Shown: positions 34,142 to 43,548 of the stretch, one piece after another
How positions within the stretch are numbered: the first letter of the stretch is position 1
Layout: the number at the start of each line of letters is the position of its first letter
Assembly (NCBI RefSeq): GCF_900156475.1
Contig: NZ_FTNR01000002.1
Location: forward strand, 62,001-126,000
Direction: 5' to 3'
From: Natronorubrum thiooxidans
GTDB lineage: Archaea > Halobacteriota > Halobacteria > Halobacteriales > Natrialbaceae
Length of the DNA stretch: 64,000 nucleotides
Notes under the pieces: model-generated
What the model was told of the DNA's origin: nothing
What the model saw: only the letters and a program-made list of their open reading frames with translations
Databases searched by the model: none
Program-made: the position numbers and the translations under genes

Positions 34142-35248
34142 TCACTTGAACGACCAGTGAGAATCGTCAGAGAACCCGAACTCGTCGTCGGCTGTCGTCG
34201 GCACCTCATCTGCCGACGTCTGGACGCTCTGATAAAGGTGCTCGAGGTGCTCGAGCGTGCGCTGGATGTCATACTGGTCGACGGCCGTCCGGGTGTCGCG
34301 GTCCGTCTCGAGACACGTTTCGATCGCGGCGGTCATCGCCTCGAGGTCGCCGTATGCGAAGCGCTCCCCGTTGTCCGCGTCGATTGTCTGGTCGAACGGG
34401 GCCGCGTCGGCTGCGGCGACAGGCGTCCTGCAGGCGTTGGCCTCGAGCGTGGAGAGGCCGAGCGTGTCGGCCGTCGAGGCGGTGACGAAGGTATCGATCG
34501 ACGAGTAAAAGATCGGCAACTCCTCGCGGGGGAGGAACGGTCGCAACTCGACGTTGTCGGGGGCGTCGCGCTCGAGGGAGTTTCGGTAGGGCCCTTCGCC
34601 GACGATGACGAAGTCGTAGTCGGACAACTCTTCGGCGGCGCGCAGGATCTCGCTGACGTTTTTCTCCATACTGAGCCGCCCGCTGTAGCCGATGACCGTT
34701 CGATCCGGATACCAGTCCGCTGCGGTCGGCTGGAAGAACTCCATGTCGATCCCCACCGGGAGCTGGACGTGTTCGACGTCGCGTTCGATCCGTCCGGTCG
34801 AGGCGGTCACAATGTCGAAGCTTTCGAGGAACGCGTTTTCCAGCGGAACGTACAGTTTCGAAAGGGCGTTTGCGACCGACTCGAGTTTGACGCTCTGGTG
34901 GAAGTACTCCTCGATCGGCGTGTGGTGGGTGTAGATCGTCGGCAGGTCGTGTTTCTTGGCGTAGTAACGCCCGAGGATGCCGACCGGTGCAGGACCGTGA
35001 CAGTGGACGACGTCGAGGTCCGGGAGCGTCGACGGGCGTCTGAAAAGCGGGATCCGATAGCCGGCATAGAACGGGTTCGGCAGCGATTGCACCGGAATCT
35101 CGCGGTCGCCGGGCTCGTAGTCACCGTCGGGGTAGACGACGTAGACCTCGTGGCCTTTCCGCTCTAATTCCTCGCGCCAGAGTTTGATCGTATACGTTAC
35201 ACCATCGATCTCGGGGAAGTAACTGTCTGTGAAGAATCCAATTTTCAT
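34142..35248 (-). CDS. GT4 glycosyltransferase, lipid glycosyltransferase-like
   Basis: The 368-residue protein begins MKIGFFTDSYFPEIDGVTYT, the N-terminus of diacylglycerol-glycosyltransferase-like GT4 enzymes. The donor-site half has GYSGRLSMEKNVSEILRAAEE, VGEGPYRNSLE and TASTADTLGLSTLEANACRT. In the last, the first Glu of the usual EX7E pair is Asp, as in DTLG-type lipid glycosyltransferases. It probably adds a sugar to a membrane lipid at the cytoplasmic face. It starts one base from the stop of the gene at 35249 and is last in a four-gene minus-strand group reaching 38868. Confidence 0.87.
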   Translation of the reverse strand: MKIGFFTDSYFPEIDGVTYTIKLWREELERKGHEVYVVYPDGDYEPGDREIPVQSLPNPFYAGYRIPLFRRPSTLPDLDVVHCHGPAPVGILGRYYAKKHDLPTIYTHHTPIEEYFHQSVKLESVANALSKLYVPLENAFLESFDIVTASTGRIERDVEHVQLPVGIDMEFFQPTAADWYPDRTVIGYSGRLSMEKNVSEILRAAEELSDYDFVIVGEGPYRNSLERDAPDNVELRPFLPREELPIFYSSIDTFVTASTADTLGLSTLEANACRTPVAAADAAPFDQTIDADNGERFAYGDLEAMTAAIETCLETDRDTRTAVDQYDIQRTLEHLEHLYQSVQTSADEVPTTADDEFGFSDDSHWSFK

Positions 35249-36232
35249 TCAGATCACCTCCTCGTACAGCGATCGATACTGGTCTGTGACCGCCTCGAGC
35301 GAGAAGTCCTCGCTTCGAGCGGCCGCGTTCGATCCGAGTCGACGCCTGAGTTCCGGGTCTGTGAGCCGCTCGAGGGCCGCTTCGAACCCGTCCACACCCG
35401 ACCCCGACACTTTCAGACAGTCCTCGCCATCCTCGAGCCACGAGAACGTCTCGATGTCGCGGACGAGGAGGGGTTTCCCGGCGGTCATCGCCTCGAGCAG
35501 CGCGATGCCCTCGTTTTCCTCGTGGGTGGGGAAACAGAAGATGTCGCCGGCCGCGTACGCACCGCGGATGTCGTCGACGTAGCCGGTGAACGTGCAGTTT
35601 TCGGGTGCGTCTTCGATCAGCGCCGTCGTCTCCCGCCCTTTCAGGGAGAGATCCAGCGGGCCGAACCAGGCGAAATCGACGTCGGGCAGCCGACGGGCCA
35701 GTTCGACGAACGTTTCGAGTCCCTTGCGCTTGATGACGTGGCCGACGAGGAAGACGGTCGGCGACTCGAGGTCGTATCGTTCGCGGTACTCGTCCTCGAG
35801 CGCGTCGAACCCGACGAGTTTCTCGCGATCGACGCCGTTCGAGATCACTGTCGTCGGCGTGTCCGTGTAGGTCTCGATCAGTCCCTGATTATACGCGGAG
35901 GGACAGACAAGCGCGTCGGCCAGTCCGTAGGCTCGCTCGAGATACGGCTTGAGCGGCTTCGCGAGGGTGTTCGTGAACCGAAAGCTGTCGCCGAAGTCTT
36001 CGGCGGTCACGTGCGTGTTCGCGACGACCGGGATGTCGCGTGCGCGTGCTCGTTTTGCGTACCAGACCGACCGCGGTCCCATGAGATTACAGTGAAAGAT
36101 GTCGGCGTCGAGGTCCGGTTCGGTCGTGTACTGCAGGTCGAGTCGGTTCAGCATTTTCCGCTGGTGGACGACGGATTCACGAATGCCGCCGGTGACGTGG
36201 TCCTCGAATTCGAAGTAGTGGCTGATCTCCAT
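35249..36232 (-). CDS. GT4 glycosyltransferase
   Basis: The 327-residue protein has a shortened acceptor half and a clear GT4 donor half: VFLVGHVIKRKGLETFVELARRLPD, FTGYVDDIRGAYAAGDIFCFP and the EX7E motif in HEENEGIALLEAMTAGKPL. It is directly followed by the second GT4 gene without a gap, so the two likely act in sequence on the same glycan or lipid. Donor and acceptor are unknown. Confidence 0.86.
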   Translation of the reverse strand: MEISHYFEFEDHVTGGIRESVVHQRKMLNRLDLQYTTEPDLDADIFHCNLMGPRSVWYAKRARARDIPVVANTHVTAEDFGDSFRFTNTLAKPLKPYLERAYGLADALVCPSAYNQGLIETYTDTPTTVISNGVDREKLVGFDALEDEYRERYDLESPTVFLVGHVIKRKGLETFVELARRLPDVDFAWFGPLDLSLKGRETTALIEDAPENCTFTGYVDDIRGAYAAGDIFCFPTHEENEGIALLEAMTAGKPLLVRDIETFSWLEDGEDCLKVSGSGVDGFEAALERLTDPELRRRLGSNAAARSEDFSLEAVTDQYRSLYEEVI

Positions 36233-36312
36233 CCGAGTGGGTTAGTCGCGAGTTCCGTTGGTGACACGATACGGCCGGACCGGTAGCGAACGCCGGGTGT
36301 GGCAGCGACCCC

Positions 36313-37170
36313 TTACTCGACTTCGAGCCACGGGACCTCCATGAGCGGCGAAATGTGTGTCTCGATGTGGTGTTCCCAGACGCCCTCCTCGCCGAAGGCT
36401 TCCCCGTGGTCGGCCGTCACAATGACTCGGCCGTCCAGTTTCTCGACCAGTTCGGCGACGGACTCGAGGGCGATTCGCAGGTTCTCCTCGTAGAGTGCCA
36501 TCGCCGCCTCGCGGGTGCCGTTCGTGACGACGTCGGTGGGATCGAGTTCGAGCCAGAGGCCTGCCTTCTGGGCGAGTTCGCTGCCCTCGAGTTTGTCTTC
36601 GACTTTCGGGCGGAGCGTATCGCCGAGCGAAGCGAGTGCACCGCCGTTGTCTCCGCTTTCCTCGGCTTCTTCCTGTTTCCGAATCCCTTTCTGGATCTGT
36701 TTGAGCTTCTGGCCCTTGCCGCGGGCGAGGTAGGGGGCATGAGGTTGCATGTAGTGGAGGACCGTCCGATCGGCCTCCTTGACGGCGGCTTGATGGTCGT
36801 AAAACGCCTCCGTCAGTCCCTCCGGTGGAACCGTACCGAGGTCGTCGTCCCAGCCGCTTTTCCAGACGTCGAAGACGTTGCTGATGTGGTCGGAGGCCGT
36901 CCATTCGTAGTCGCAACTGGCCCCCCACTTGAGTTCGTTCAGCGGAATTCCGAGGTCGTTGATGAAGGGGTTCCCCGAAAAGTACGCGATGTCGTGATCG
37001 CCGGTAAACGTCCGGTAGGCCCACTCCGGCGTCGACGAGCCGGTGCTCCAGCGCTTTTCCAGCGTCCCGTCGAGGTAGTCGTCGTAGACCTCGCTGAATA
37101 CGTCGTATCGGCACGCATCCAGCACCAGACAGTAGTCCCACTCCGACTCGAGGAAATGCTGGTCCTGCAT
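36313..37170 (-). CDS. Alkaline-phosphatase-superfamily protein (sulfatase-like), short form
   Basis: The 285-residue protein starts MQDQHFLESEWDYCLVLDACRYDVF, where VLDACRYD matches the first metal-binding strand of the superfamily, followed by SSTPEW with a possible Thr nucleophile and a late VIVTADHGEAFGEEGVWEHH carrying the other metal ligands. No Cys or Ser formylglycine motif is present, so it is not a classical sulfatase. It has no signal or membrane segment. The neighbourhood of glycosyltransferase genes suggests a phosphotransfer or hydrolysis step on a glycan or lipid. Confidence 0.72.
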   Translation of the reverse strand: MQDQHFLESEWDYCLVLDACRYDVFSEVYDDYLDGTLEKRWSTGSSTPEWAYRTFTGDHDIAYFSGNPFINDLGIPLNELKWGASCDYEWTASDHISNVFDVWKSGWDDDLGTVPPEGLTEAFYDHQAAVKEADRTVLHYMQPHAPYLARGKGQKLKQIQKGIRKQEEAEESGDNGGALASLGDTLRPKVEDKLEGSELAQKAGLWLELDPTDVVTNGTREAAMALYEENLRIALESVAELVEKLDGRVIVTADHGEAFGEEGVWEHHIETHISPLMEVPWLEVE

Positions 37171-37293
37171 TAATTGGCGATACCTTTCGAGTCTCCCTAC
37201 GTATGCTTATTGGTTTTTGGACTTTCTCTGTGGCTGTCCGACGCGCGTCGAGCCGACGCGGCCGCGTTGGCGGTCACCCGTCGACCCGAGACC

Positions 37294-38868
37294 TTACTCG
37301 AGGTAGCCGAGTTCCCGAAGTCGGTCGCGGGTCTCCTCGTCGGCTTCGGCCAGCGCGTCGGCCTCGTCCGCGTCGGTCTCGGACGGATCGTCCCACGCAC
37401 CGCCGGCGTGCTCCTCGAAGCGGGCGAGTGCCCGTTCGGTTGCGGCGACGACGTCGTCGTCGGTCGGGTCGACCGGTGACCGCTCTGCGGGGTCGTCGTC
37501 GAGTCGGTATCCCTCGTCGGAAATTCGGTCTGCGCGGACGTACTTGGCGTCCGTGCTGCGGGCTGCGCGCAGCCGCGAGTACGCGCGATGGTCATCCGAG
37601 AGGTCGATGCCGGCCTCGCTCGCTTTCTGTTCTAGGTGGTGGAGTTCGATGACCGGCTGGGCGTACTCGACGAACGCGTAGTCATCGGCTGTGTCCTCGC
37701 CCTCGAGGACGGCCCGTTGTCCAGCGTCGGGATCTGTGGCCCCCCCGAAAGTACGGTACTCGTCGGCGAGCAGCGACCGCGTCGAATCGCGAGAAACGGC
37801 ACTATCACCGAACTGTCCGACTGTGTCAGGATCGACGTCCAGCGCGTCGAGTGTCGTGTGGTAGAGATCGAGCAACTCGACGAGGTCGTCGCGACGGTCG
37901 GCCTCGAGATCGGGATGTTTCACCAGCAGCGGAACGTTGATGAGCTGGTCGTAGAGGGCGAACTCGTGGCCGTAGAGGTCGTGTTCGCCGTGGAGTTCGC
38001 CGTGATCGGCCGCAACGACGACGGTCGTCTCTTCCCATTGCCCCGTTTCGCGCAGCCAGTCGAACAGGCGGCCGAGCTCGGCGTCCATGTGGGCGATCTC
38101 GGCATCGTAGAGCCCGCGGATGGCATCCCACTCCTCGTCGTCGATGTCTCGTGCGCCGGAGTTGTACTCCTTCGAATTCTGGCAGACGTCGTCCGGATCG
38201 ACGCCGGGGGCGAACGCCTCGCGGTACTCCTCGGGCGGGTAGTACGGCAGGTGCGCGTCCATCAGGTTGATGAACGCGAACCAACCCTCGTCGCTGTCGC
38301 TGTCGTCGATGAAGGACTTCGTGCGGTCGATGACCGAGGGCGTCTTCGAGTCGGCACCCTCACCGCTGGCGAGTTTGGCGTGGGCCATCGCGCCGAGGTG
38401 AACGAGTTTCGACGCGAGTTCGCGGAGGTAGTCGTTGTCGTTGACTGCCTGCCACGCGCTCGCAAGCGGGCCCGAGAAGACGTCGCCGGGCAGCACCTCG
38501 AAAAACGAGTCCTGAGCATCAAAGCCCTCGGTAAGGCCAGTGTAAGGCGTGATCCACGCGTTCGAGGAGTAACACGCCGTATCGTAGCCGGCCGCCGACA
38601 AGACCGACGCGAGGGTCACGTCATCGTCGAGGTACGGACTCCCCTGATCGGCCCCGTGCTGACTCGGGTAGCGCCCGGTAAACAGCGAGGCGTGGACCGG
38701 CAGCGTCCACGGTGCGGGCGCGACCGCCGACTCGAAGACGGTCGCCTCCCGCGCAAACCGCGAGAGTTCGGGCGTCGTCTCCCGTTCGTATCCGTACGGA
38801 CCGAGGTGATCCTTCCGAACCGTATCCAGAACGACGAAGAGGACGTTCGACTGCCGAGTTTCGTCCAT
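37294..38868 (-). CDS. Sulfatase-family protein with Thr at the nucleophile position
   Basis: From the Met at 38868 (MDETRQSNVLFVVLDTVRKDHLG) the protein has 524 residues. Asp15 is a metal ligand. PWTLPVHASLFTGRYP (53-68) aligns with the sulfatase signature CxPxRASLLTGR, but Thr55 replaces the Cys or Ser needed for formylglycine. A later AADHGELHGEHDLYGH carries metal ligands. Thr is the nucleophile in phosphoethanolamine and glycerophosphate transferases of this superfamily, so phosphotransfer or phosphodiester hydrolysis is likelier than sulfate ester cleavage. It is first of the four-gene group ending at 34142, and no export signal is visible. Confidence 0.83.
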   Translation of the reverse strand: MDETRQSNVLFVVLDTVRKDHLGPYGYERETTPELSRFAREATVFESAVAPAPWTLPVHASLFTGRYPSQHGADQGSPYLDDDVTLASVLSAAGYDTACYSSNAWITPYTGLTEGFDAQDSFFEVLPGDVFSGPLASAWQAVNDNDYLRELASKLVHLGAMAHAKLASGEGADSKTPSVIDRTKSFIDDSDSDEGWFAFINLMDAHLPYYPPEEYREAFAPGVDPDDVCQNSKEYNSGARDIDDEEWDAIRGLYDAEIAHMDAELGRLFDWLRETGQWEETTVVVAADHGELHGEHDLYGHEFALYDQLINVPLLVKHPDLEADRRDDLVELLDLYHTTLDALDVDPDTVGQFGDSAVSRDSTRSLLADEYRTFGGATDPDAGQRAVLEGEDTADDYAFVEYAQPVIELHHLEQKASEAGIDLSDDHRAYSRLRAARSTDAKYVRADRISDEGYRLDDDPAERSPVDPTDDDVVAATERALARFEEHAGGAWDDPSETDADEADALAEADEETRDRLRELGYLE

Positions 38869-39050
38869 TACTGGTGCCAACTAGGTCCATCCAGATAAAA
38901 TGAGTTAACTGTTCCGTGTTACCATTCTACATTCCTCGTCCACCACGGGCCGAGGGAGTTGCCTCGAGTAACGGGCGAAACAGGCCATCGATACCCACTC
39001 TCGCTGGCAGCAACCAGACGTTTCAAGTTCGCTAACGATTCATATTCGCC

Positions 39051-40085
39051 ATGGATACTCGAAACCGGCGCGCCTTTCTCCTCGGCGCCTTCGGGACGAT
39101 TGCGGTCTTTGCCGTCCTCCTTTTCGTCGTCGGCGCGAGACGCGTCGTCGACTCGCTGCTGTCGGCAGACCCGTCGCTGGTCGCCGTGACGTTCGCGCTC
39201 GCGATCTGTTGGCTCGCCGCCTGGAGTTTGATGCTCCGGACCGTCCTCGTCACGCTCGGCGTCACCATCCCGGTTGCGAAGGCGTTTTTCGTTTACTCCG
39301 GAGCCGTGTTCGCGAACAACGTCACGCCGTTCGGGCAGGCCGGTGGCGAACCGGTCGCGGCGCTGCTCATCTCGAAAGTTTCCGATTCGCGCTACGAGAC
39401 CGGGCTCGTCGGCATCGCGAGCGTTGACGTTCTCAACGTTGTCCCATCCATCTCGCTTATTTTCGTCGGTGTCGCGTACTACGCGACGACGGCCGCCATC
39501 GGTGAACGCCTCGAGACGGCCGTCAGTTCGGCTGTCGTGCTGATCTCCGCAGTTGTCCTCGTTATCGGCCTCATCTGGCGGTATCACGGGACGATTATCG
39601 ACCGCCTCCCCGCCATCGTTGCCCCGCGACTCGAGCGACTCGGACTTGAGCGACTCGGACTCGAGCGATTCGACTCACAAACGCTGGAAGCAGATCTTGC
39701 GGACCGGTTGCAGCGGTTCTTCGAGAACATCGAACGCGTCGCGGTCGATCGCTGGCGGCTCGTCGCCGTGGTCGGCCTCTCACTGGCCGGTTGGCTCTTC
39801 CAGACGGCTGCACTCATGGCAGCGTTCGCCGCCCTCGGCTACAGCGTGCCGCCGTACGTCCTGTTGTTCGTGATTCCACTGGCCAACCTCGCCGGGGCTG
39901 CGCCGCTTCCGGGCGGCCTCGGCGGGATCGAAGCCGCGTTCGTGACGCTGCTCGTGCCGACGACCGGCGTCGAGGCGTCGGCTGTTACTGCGGCTGTCCT
40001 CATTTTCCGCGGCGCGATCTACTGGATGCCGGTGCTGATCGGCGGCGTGTCGGTGTCGGCCTTCGGCGTCCGCACGCTCCGGTGA
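39051..40085 (+). CDS. Lysylphosphatidylglycerol-synthase-TM-domain (UPF0104) membrane protein
   Basis: The 344-residue protein has about eight membrane segments with the family pattern AFFVYSGAVFANNVTPFGQAGGEPVAALLISK and PLANLAGAAPLPGGLGGIEAAFVTLL. These proteins are flippase-like and in archaea are often found with glycosylation genes. A short tandem repeat encodes LERLGLERLGLERF in a cytoplasmic loop (about residues 195-208). It is likely part of lipid or lipid-linked-glycan transport in this envelope region. Confidence 0.85.
   Translation: MDTRNRRAFLLGAFGTIAVFAVLLFVVGARRVVDSLLSADPSLVAVTFALAICWLAAWSLMLRTVLVTLGVTIPVAKAFFVYSGAVFANNVTPFGQAGGEPVAALLISKVSDSRYETGLVGIASVDVLNVVPSISLIFVGVAYYATTAAIGERLETAVSSAVVLISAVVLVIGLIWRYHGTIIDRLPAIVAPRLERLGLERLGLERFDSQTLEADLADRLQRFFENIERVAVDRWRLVAVVGLSLAGWLFQTAALMAAFAALGYSVPPYVLLFVIPLANLAGAAPLPGGLGGIEAAFVTLLVPTTGVEASAVTAAVLIFRGAIYWMPVLIGGVSVSAFGVRTLR
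39628..39672 (+). repeat. Three 15-base tandem repeats inside the UPF0104 gene
   Basis: GACTCGAGCGACTCG at 39628 is followed by two near-identical copies (one or two changes each) to 39672, in frame, giving three LERLG-like units in a loop. This is probably a slippage product and may vary in length between strains. Confidence 0.7.
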
Positions 40086-40149
40086 CTGCTCGAGCGATGT
40101 CGACCGAGAAGTTGATTCTCGTCCGTCACGGAGACGTACACTACGCGTC

Positions 40150-40647
40150 ATGTATCGGGGAGGCCACGCCGGATTCAACGCGCTGTTGTACGCCCCGTTC
40201 GTCCCGCCCGTGAGCTACTACTGGTCGCTCAAGCTCGCGCTATTGGGTGCAGTGATTGCCGTCGGCGTGGCGAACCTGCCGGATGTCGACGAGCCGCTGC
40301 CGTGGCTTCGCCACCGCGGGCCGACGCATACGATCTGGTTTGCGGTCTTCGTTGGACTGCTCTCCGGCGCCGGTGCCACAGTTCTCGTGCCCGCGATGCC
40401 GCAGGCGTTTCAGTTTGGCTTCGTCGTCGGCACCGCCGGCATTCTCGCCCACCTCGCGGGCGACATCGTGACACCGATGGGAATCAGCCCCTTCGCGCCC
40501 CTCTCGAGCTATCATGTGACGCTCAACTGGTTCAAATCCAAGAACAGCCGCATCAACCGGGCCGTCCTGCTTGTCGGGACGGCCGCACTGGGCGCATCGC
40601 TGCTGCTCGCGGTCGGCCTGTCGACCGTGTTCGCCTCCGGCGGCTGA
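40150..40647 (+). CDS. YdjM-type membrane-bound metal-dependent hydrolase family protein
   Basis: The 165-residue protein has about four membrane segments and the family residues GGHAGFNALLYAPF, LPDVDEPLPWLRHRGPTHTIW and ILAHLAGDIVTPMGISPFAPLS, with His and Asp positioned to bind metal. It starts 64 bases after the UPF0104 gene on the same strand and may be co-transcribed. The substrate is unknown; related proteins are linked to membrane lipids or the DNA-damage response in bacteria. Confidence 0.83.
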   Translation: MYRGGHAGFNALLYAPFVPPVSYYWSLKLALLGAVIAVGVANLPDVDEPLPWLRHRGPTHTIWFAVFVGLLSGAGATVLVPAMPQAFQFGFVVGTAGILAHLAGDIVTPMGISPFAPLSSYHVTLNWFKSKNSRINRAVLLVGTAALGASLLLAVGLSTVFASGG

Positions 40648-40685
40648 TCGGACGGCATTCGACCGTCGATCGCTCGAGGCGTCCG

Positions 40686-41138
40686 TTATTGGGCCCGAGA
40701 CAGCACGTCCGTCCGCCACGCGAGCACCCCGAGCGATAGCGTCCACAGCAGGATCGTCGCGCTCAGTCCATGAACGGCGAGTCCGGGACCCCACGTCGTC
40801 TCGAGCGGGAACAGCCAGGCGATCCCCGTCGACGAAAGCGAGTCGATCGCGAGGTGTGACCCCATCGCCAGCCCGACGGCGATTGGGACCGCTCGTTCCC
40901 GTCGGATCGCGTACGCACCGGCAACGATCCCCAGTGCGAAAAGCGGCGTGTGGGTGAGCCCGCGGTGAACTAGCGGCCAGTTCCACGCTGCGGGGAACAA
41001 AAAGTCCGCGTCCGGACACACACCGAGGACGACTCCGAGCCGCGGATCGGCGTCGGTGAACGCCCGAACGAGGGCGTACCCGACGACGGCATGGGTCGCG
41101 AACGCCCCCGCGAGATACAGCATCCGTACTCCCTCCAT
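40686..41138 (-). CDS. YdjM-like metal-dependent hydrolase family protein, paralogue
   Basis: The 150-residue protein (start MEGVRMLYLAG at 41138; 41147 and 41123 are alternatives) has AFATHAVVGYALV, LGVCPDADFLFP, LVHRGLTHTPLF and AMGSHLAIDSLS, a second version of the pattern in the protein encoded at 40150. It is convergent with that gene, so the two are a divergent pair of the same family facing each other. The enzymatic role is unknown. Confidence 0.8.
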   Translation of the reverse strand: MEGVRMLYLAGAFATHAVVGYALVRAFTDADPRLGVVLGVCPDADFLFPAAWNWPLVHRGLTHTPLFALGIVAGAYAIRRERAVPIAVGLAMGSHLAIDSLSSTGIAWLFPLETTWGPGLAVHGLSATILLWTLSLGVLAWRTDVLSRAQ

Positions 41139-41298
41139 CGCGGTCACGTTCGACCGACGCCTCGACGTAGTTTGTGGCTGCTATCGCCCGGTTTGCGGCC
41201 CCGTGGCGCGTTCGTCCTCGGTCCCTCGAGCCGTCGCGTGGCGTTCGTTACCGCGGTTGACACCAACACTTACACTCGAGTCCATTGACTATCCACTA

Positions 41299-41826
41299 AT
41301 GGTGCTGCTGCAACTCGAGGAAATGCCCTCCTGGCTCGAGTCGATGCTAACGTCGGAACTCGCCTTGCTCGTCCTGTTCGGGATCTGCATCCTCGAGGGC
41401 GCGATGATGTTGCGGTTCATGCCGAGCGAACTCGTCGTGCCGGGCGCGTTAGCGTTGATCGGCTCGTCGATGCCCGAACTGGTCACGATCGTCGCCATCG
41501 CGGTCGTCGGCACGACGATCGGGCAGGCCGTGCTGTTCGTTCTCGTTCGTCGTGCTGGCCGGGAGTACGTGCTCCAGAAGCGGTGGTTCCCGGTCACGGA
41601 ATCGCGACTCGAGCGGTTCGACGGCTGGTTCGATCGTTGGGGGGCGATCGCCGTCGCCGGCAGCAACACGATGCTGTTCGTCCGCGGGCTGTTGACCGTT
41701 CCGGCCGGCCTCTCGGAGATGGACGCGCGGTCGTTCGTCGCCCTGTCGGCGATCGGCTCGCTGTCGTTCCAGTCGATCCTCACCGGGCTCTACCTCCTCG
41801 GTGGGCATCTGCTCGTCTTCGGATAA
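41299..41826 (+). CDS. DedA-family membrane protein
   Basis: The start at 41299 (MVLLQLEEMPSWLESML) gives 175 residues. It shows the DedA/SNARE-associated (VTT) domain: LFGICILEGAMMLRFMPSELVVPGALALIG, RFDGWFDRWGAIAVAGSNTMLFVRGLLTVPAGLSEMD with the conserved Gly and Arg, and a last membrane helix. DedA proteins include phospholipid flippases and half-transporters. It fits the membrane-lipid theme of this region. The longer frame upstream is not supported. Confidence 0.84.
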   Translation: MVLLQLEEMPSWLESMLTSELALLVLFGICILEGAMMLRFMPSELVVPGALALIGSSMPELVTIVAIAVVGTTIGQAVLFVLVRRAGREYVLQKRWFPVTESRLERFDGWFDRWGAIAVAGSNTMLFVRGLLTVPAGLSEMDARSFVALSAIGSLSFQSILTGLYLLGGHLLVFG

Positions 41827-41856
41827 TCACACCACGGTTTGGGACCGCAGCCGAGT

Positions 41857-43302
41857 TCAGTCGTCTCGCCGATAGACCGGCAGCCGGAACCGAATGCCGG
41901 CATCGCGGAGTTGCCACCTGAGCTCCGCGCCAGCCCATATCAACCCAGTCAGGAGGCCGATAGCGATCGCCGCGAACTCGGCCGATCCCATCCAGATCGG
42001 CGTCGCGTACAGCAGGCCGTTATACACGCGATGCGGGAGGAGTTCCTCGAGGAGGTCGCCGAAGAACTCGAGCGGGTTGACGCCGAAGCCGCTGTCGCTG
42101 GCTCCGCCGCCACCGCCGCCACTATCGGCTTCCGTGCGAGACTCGAGGCCGAGTTCGGCCGCGCTCTGGCCGCCCTCGCTTTCCTCGCCGGTCTCTAAGC
42201 GTTCCGCCTCGTAGGGGAGCGTCGAGCCGACTTCCCACACGATCTCGCCGGATTGGTCGACCTCCATCACGCGGTTGCCGTGGGAGTCGGCGATGAGCGT
42301 GTTCCCGTTGGGCAGGCGGTCGGCGTCTCTCGGCCACTGAATCTGGTCGTCTTCCCACTCCCAACTGCGGGTCCACTCGCCGTCCGCACCGCCCTCGCGC
42401 TGGAACTCTTGGACGCGTCCGTTCTCCGAGTCGGCGACGACGACGGCCGGGCCGCCCTGCGATTCGGGGATGTAGTCCGGGTTGTGCTGTTCGTACTGGA
42501 CGTCGTAGTCGTTCTCGCTGCCGAGCGTCCAGTCGTCGACCAGCCCGTCTTCTTGATCGATGAAGACGACCTGATCCTGGTTTCGCAGACTGACCATGAT
42601 CCGGCCGTCGTTCGGATCGCCCTCGGCTTCGATGTACGAGACGTCGTTGATGTGGGCCCAGTCTTCTGGATACGGGCCGGCCTCCTCGACGGGGAAGTCG
42701 CTCTGGGCATCCCAGAGCCACTCGACGACCTCCGTTTCGGTGTTCACGATGAACACTTGATCCGCGACGATGTCGGCGATCGCCACGCGCTCGTCGTCGA
42801 TCCGCGTCGAGTCGTGCCACTCGCCCGCGGTCTCTTTGTAATCGTACCGTTCGTAGAGCACCTCGACCTCACCGGTCTCGAGGTCGACGCGCTCGAGGAC
42901 GTTTCTCGCACACGGTGGATCGCTACACGTCGGTCCTTCGGAGTGAACGGTGTCCGTGGCCACGTACTCGATGGTCATCGGATCGTCTTCGACAGGATCG
43001 ACGTCGAAGTACTTCGTGCGCGTGTTGTTGTAGTAGATCACCTCGCCATCGGGCGCGTAGGCGGTGATCGTCCCGGCACGGCCCGATTCAGTGATGACCG
43101 TGTGATTTTCGGTCTCCGGGGCGGTCGGCACGTCCGATTCGGACGCCGTCGAGAGACCGTCGTTCGACGACGCACTGACGACGGCCGCAGCCGATACGAG
43201 CAGTATCGCGACGAATACGATTCGGAGTCGGTTCCGCGAGATTGTCGAGCGAAGCCGCGCAAGCGACGGGCGAACGCGGTCGGTCACGGGGCGTTCACCC
43301 AC
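41857..43302 (-). CDS. Arylsulfotransferase (ASST)-like beta-propeller membrane protein
   Basis: The 481-residue protein has an N-terminal membrane segment (about 27-47), a propeller-like domain with repeated (D)xxGxxVW motifs (PEDWAHINDVSYIEAEGD, WPRDADRLPNGNTLIADSHGNRVMEVD), a Gly/Ser linker and a C-terminal membrane helix (about 440-465). This matches the haloarchaeal arylsulfotransferase-family proteins, which have the ASST fold; the catalytic His of true sulfotransferases cannot be assigned with certainty. The propeller probably faces outside. Its neighbours are envelope genes. Confidence 0.8.
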   Translation of the reverse strand: MGERPVTDRVRPSLARLRSTISRNRLRIVFVAILLVSAAAVVSASSNDGLSTASESDVPTAPETENHTVITESGRAGTITAYAPDGEVIYYNNTRTKYFDVDPVEDDPMTIEYVATDTVHSEGPTCSDPPCARNVLERVDLETGEVEVLYERYDYKETAGEWHDSTRIDDERVAIADIVADQVFIVNTETEVVEWLWDAQSDFPVEEAGPYPEDWAHINDVSYIEAEGDPNDGRIMVSLRNQDQVVFIDQEDGLVDDWTLGSENDYDVQYEQHNPDYIPESQGGPAVVVADSENGRVQEFQREGGADGEWTRSWEWEDDQIQWPRDADRLPNGNTLIADSHGNRVMEVDQSGEIVWEVGSTLPYEAERLETGEESEGGQSAAELGLESRTEADSGGGGGGASDSGFGVNPLEFFGDLLEELLPHRVYNGLLYATPIWMGSAEFAAIAIGLLTGLIWAGAELRWQLRDAGIRFRLPVYRRDD

Positions 43303-43548
43303 GAGCGAGTTGACGCGGAGGAGACTGTTGAGTTCGACATATGGTTCGGCAGTTATGTTTGTATTCTGAGCAAGGCATTAGGATATTTGTTAATATATCT
43401 GATACGAATGGTGGCAGAACGGCTACCCGATGCCTGACATCCCTTCCAACGGACTGGTTACAATCCACGACTCGCTCCGCGGACCGGCATACACTGCTCG
43501 AGCACGAGACGTCGAGTTGTGGAGGCTGATTTGCTCGAGCGGCGACGT

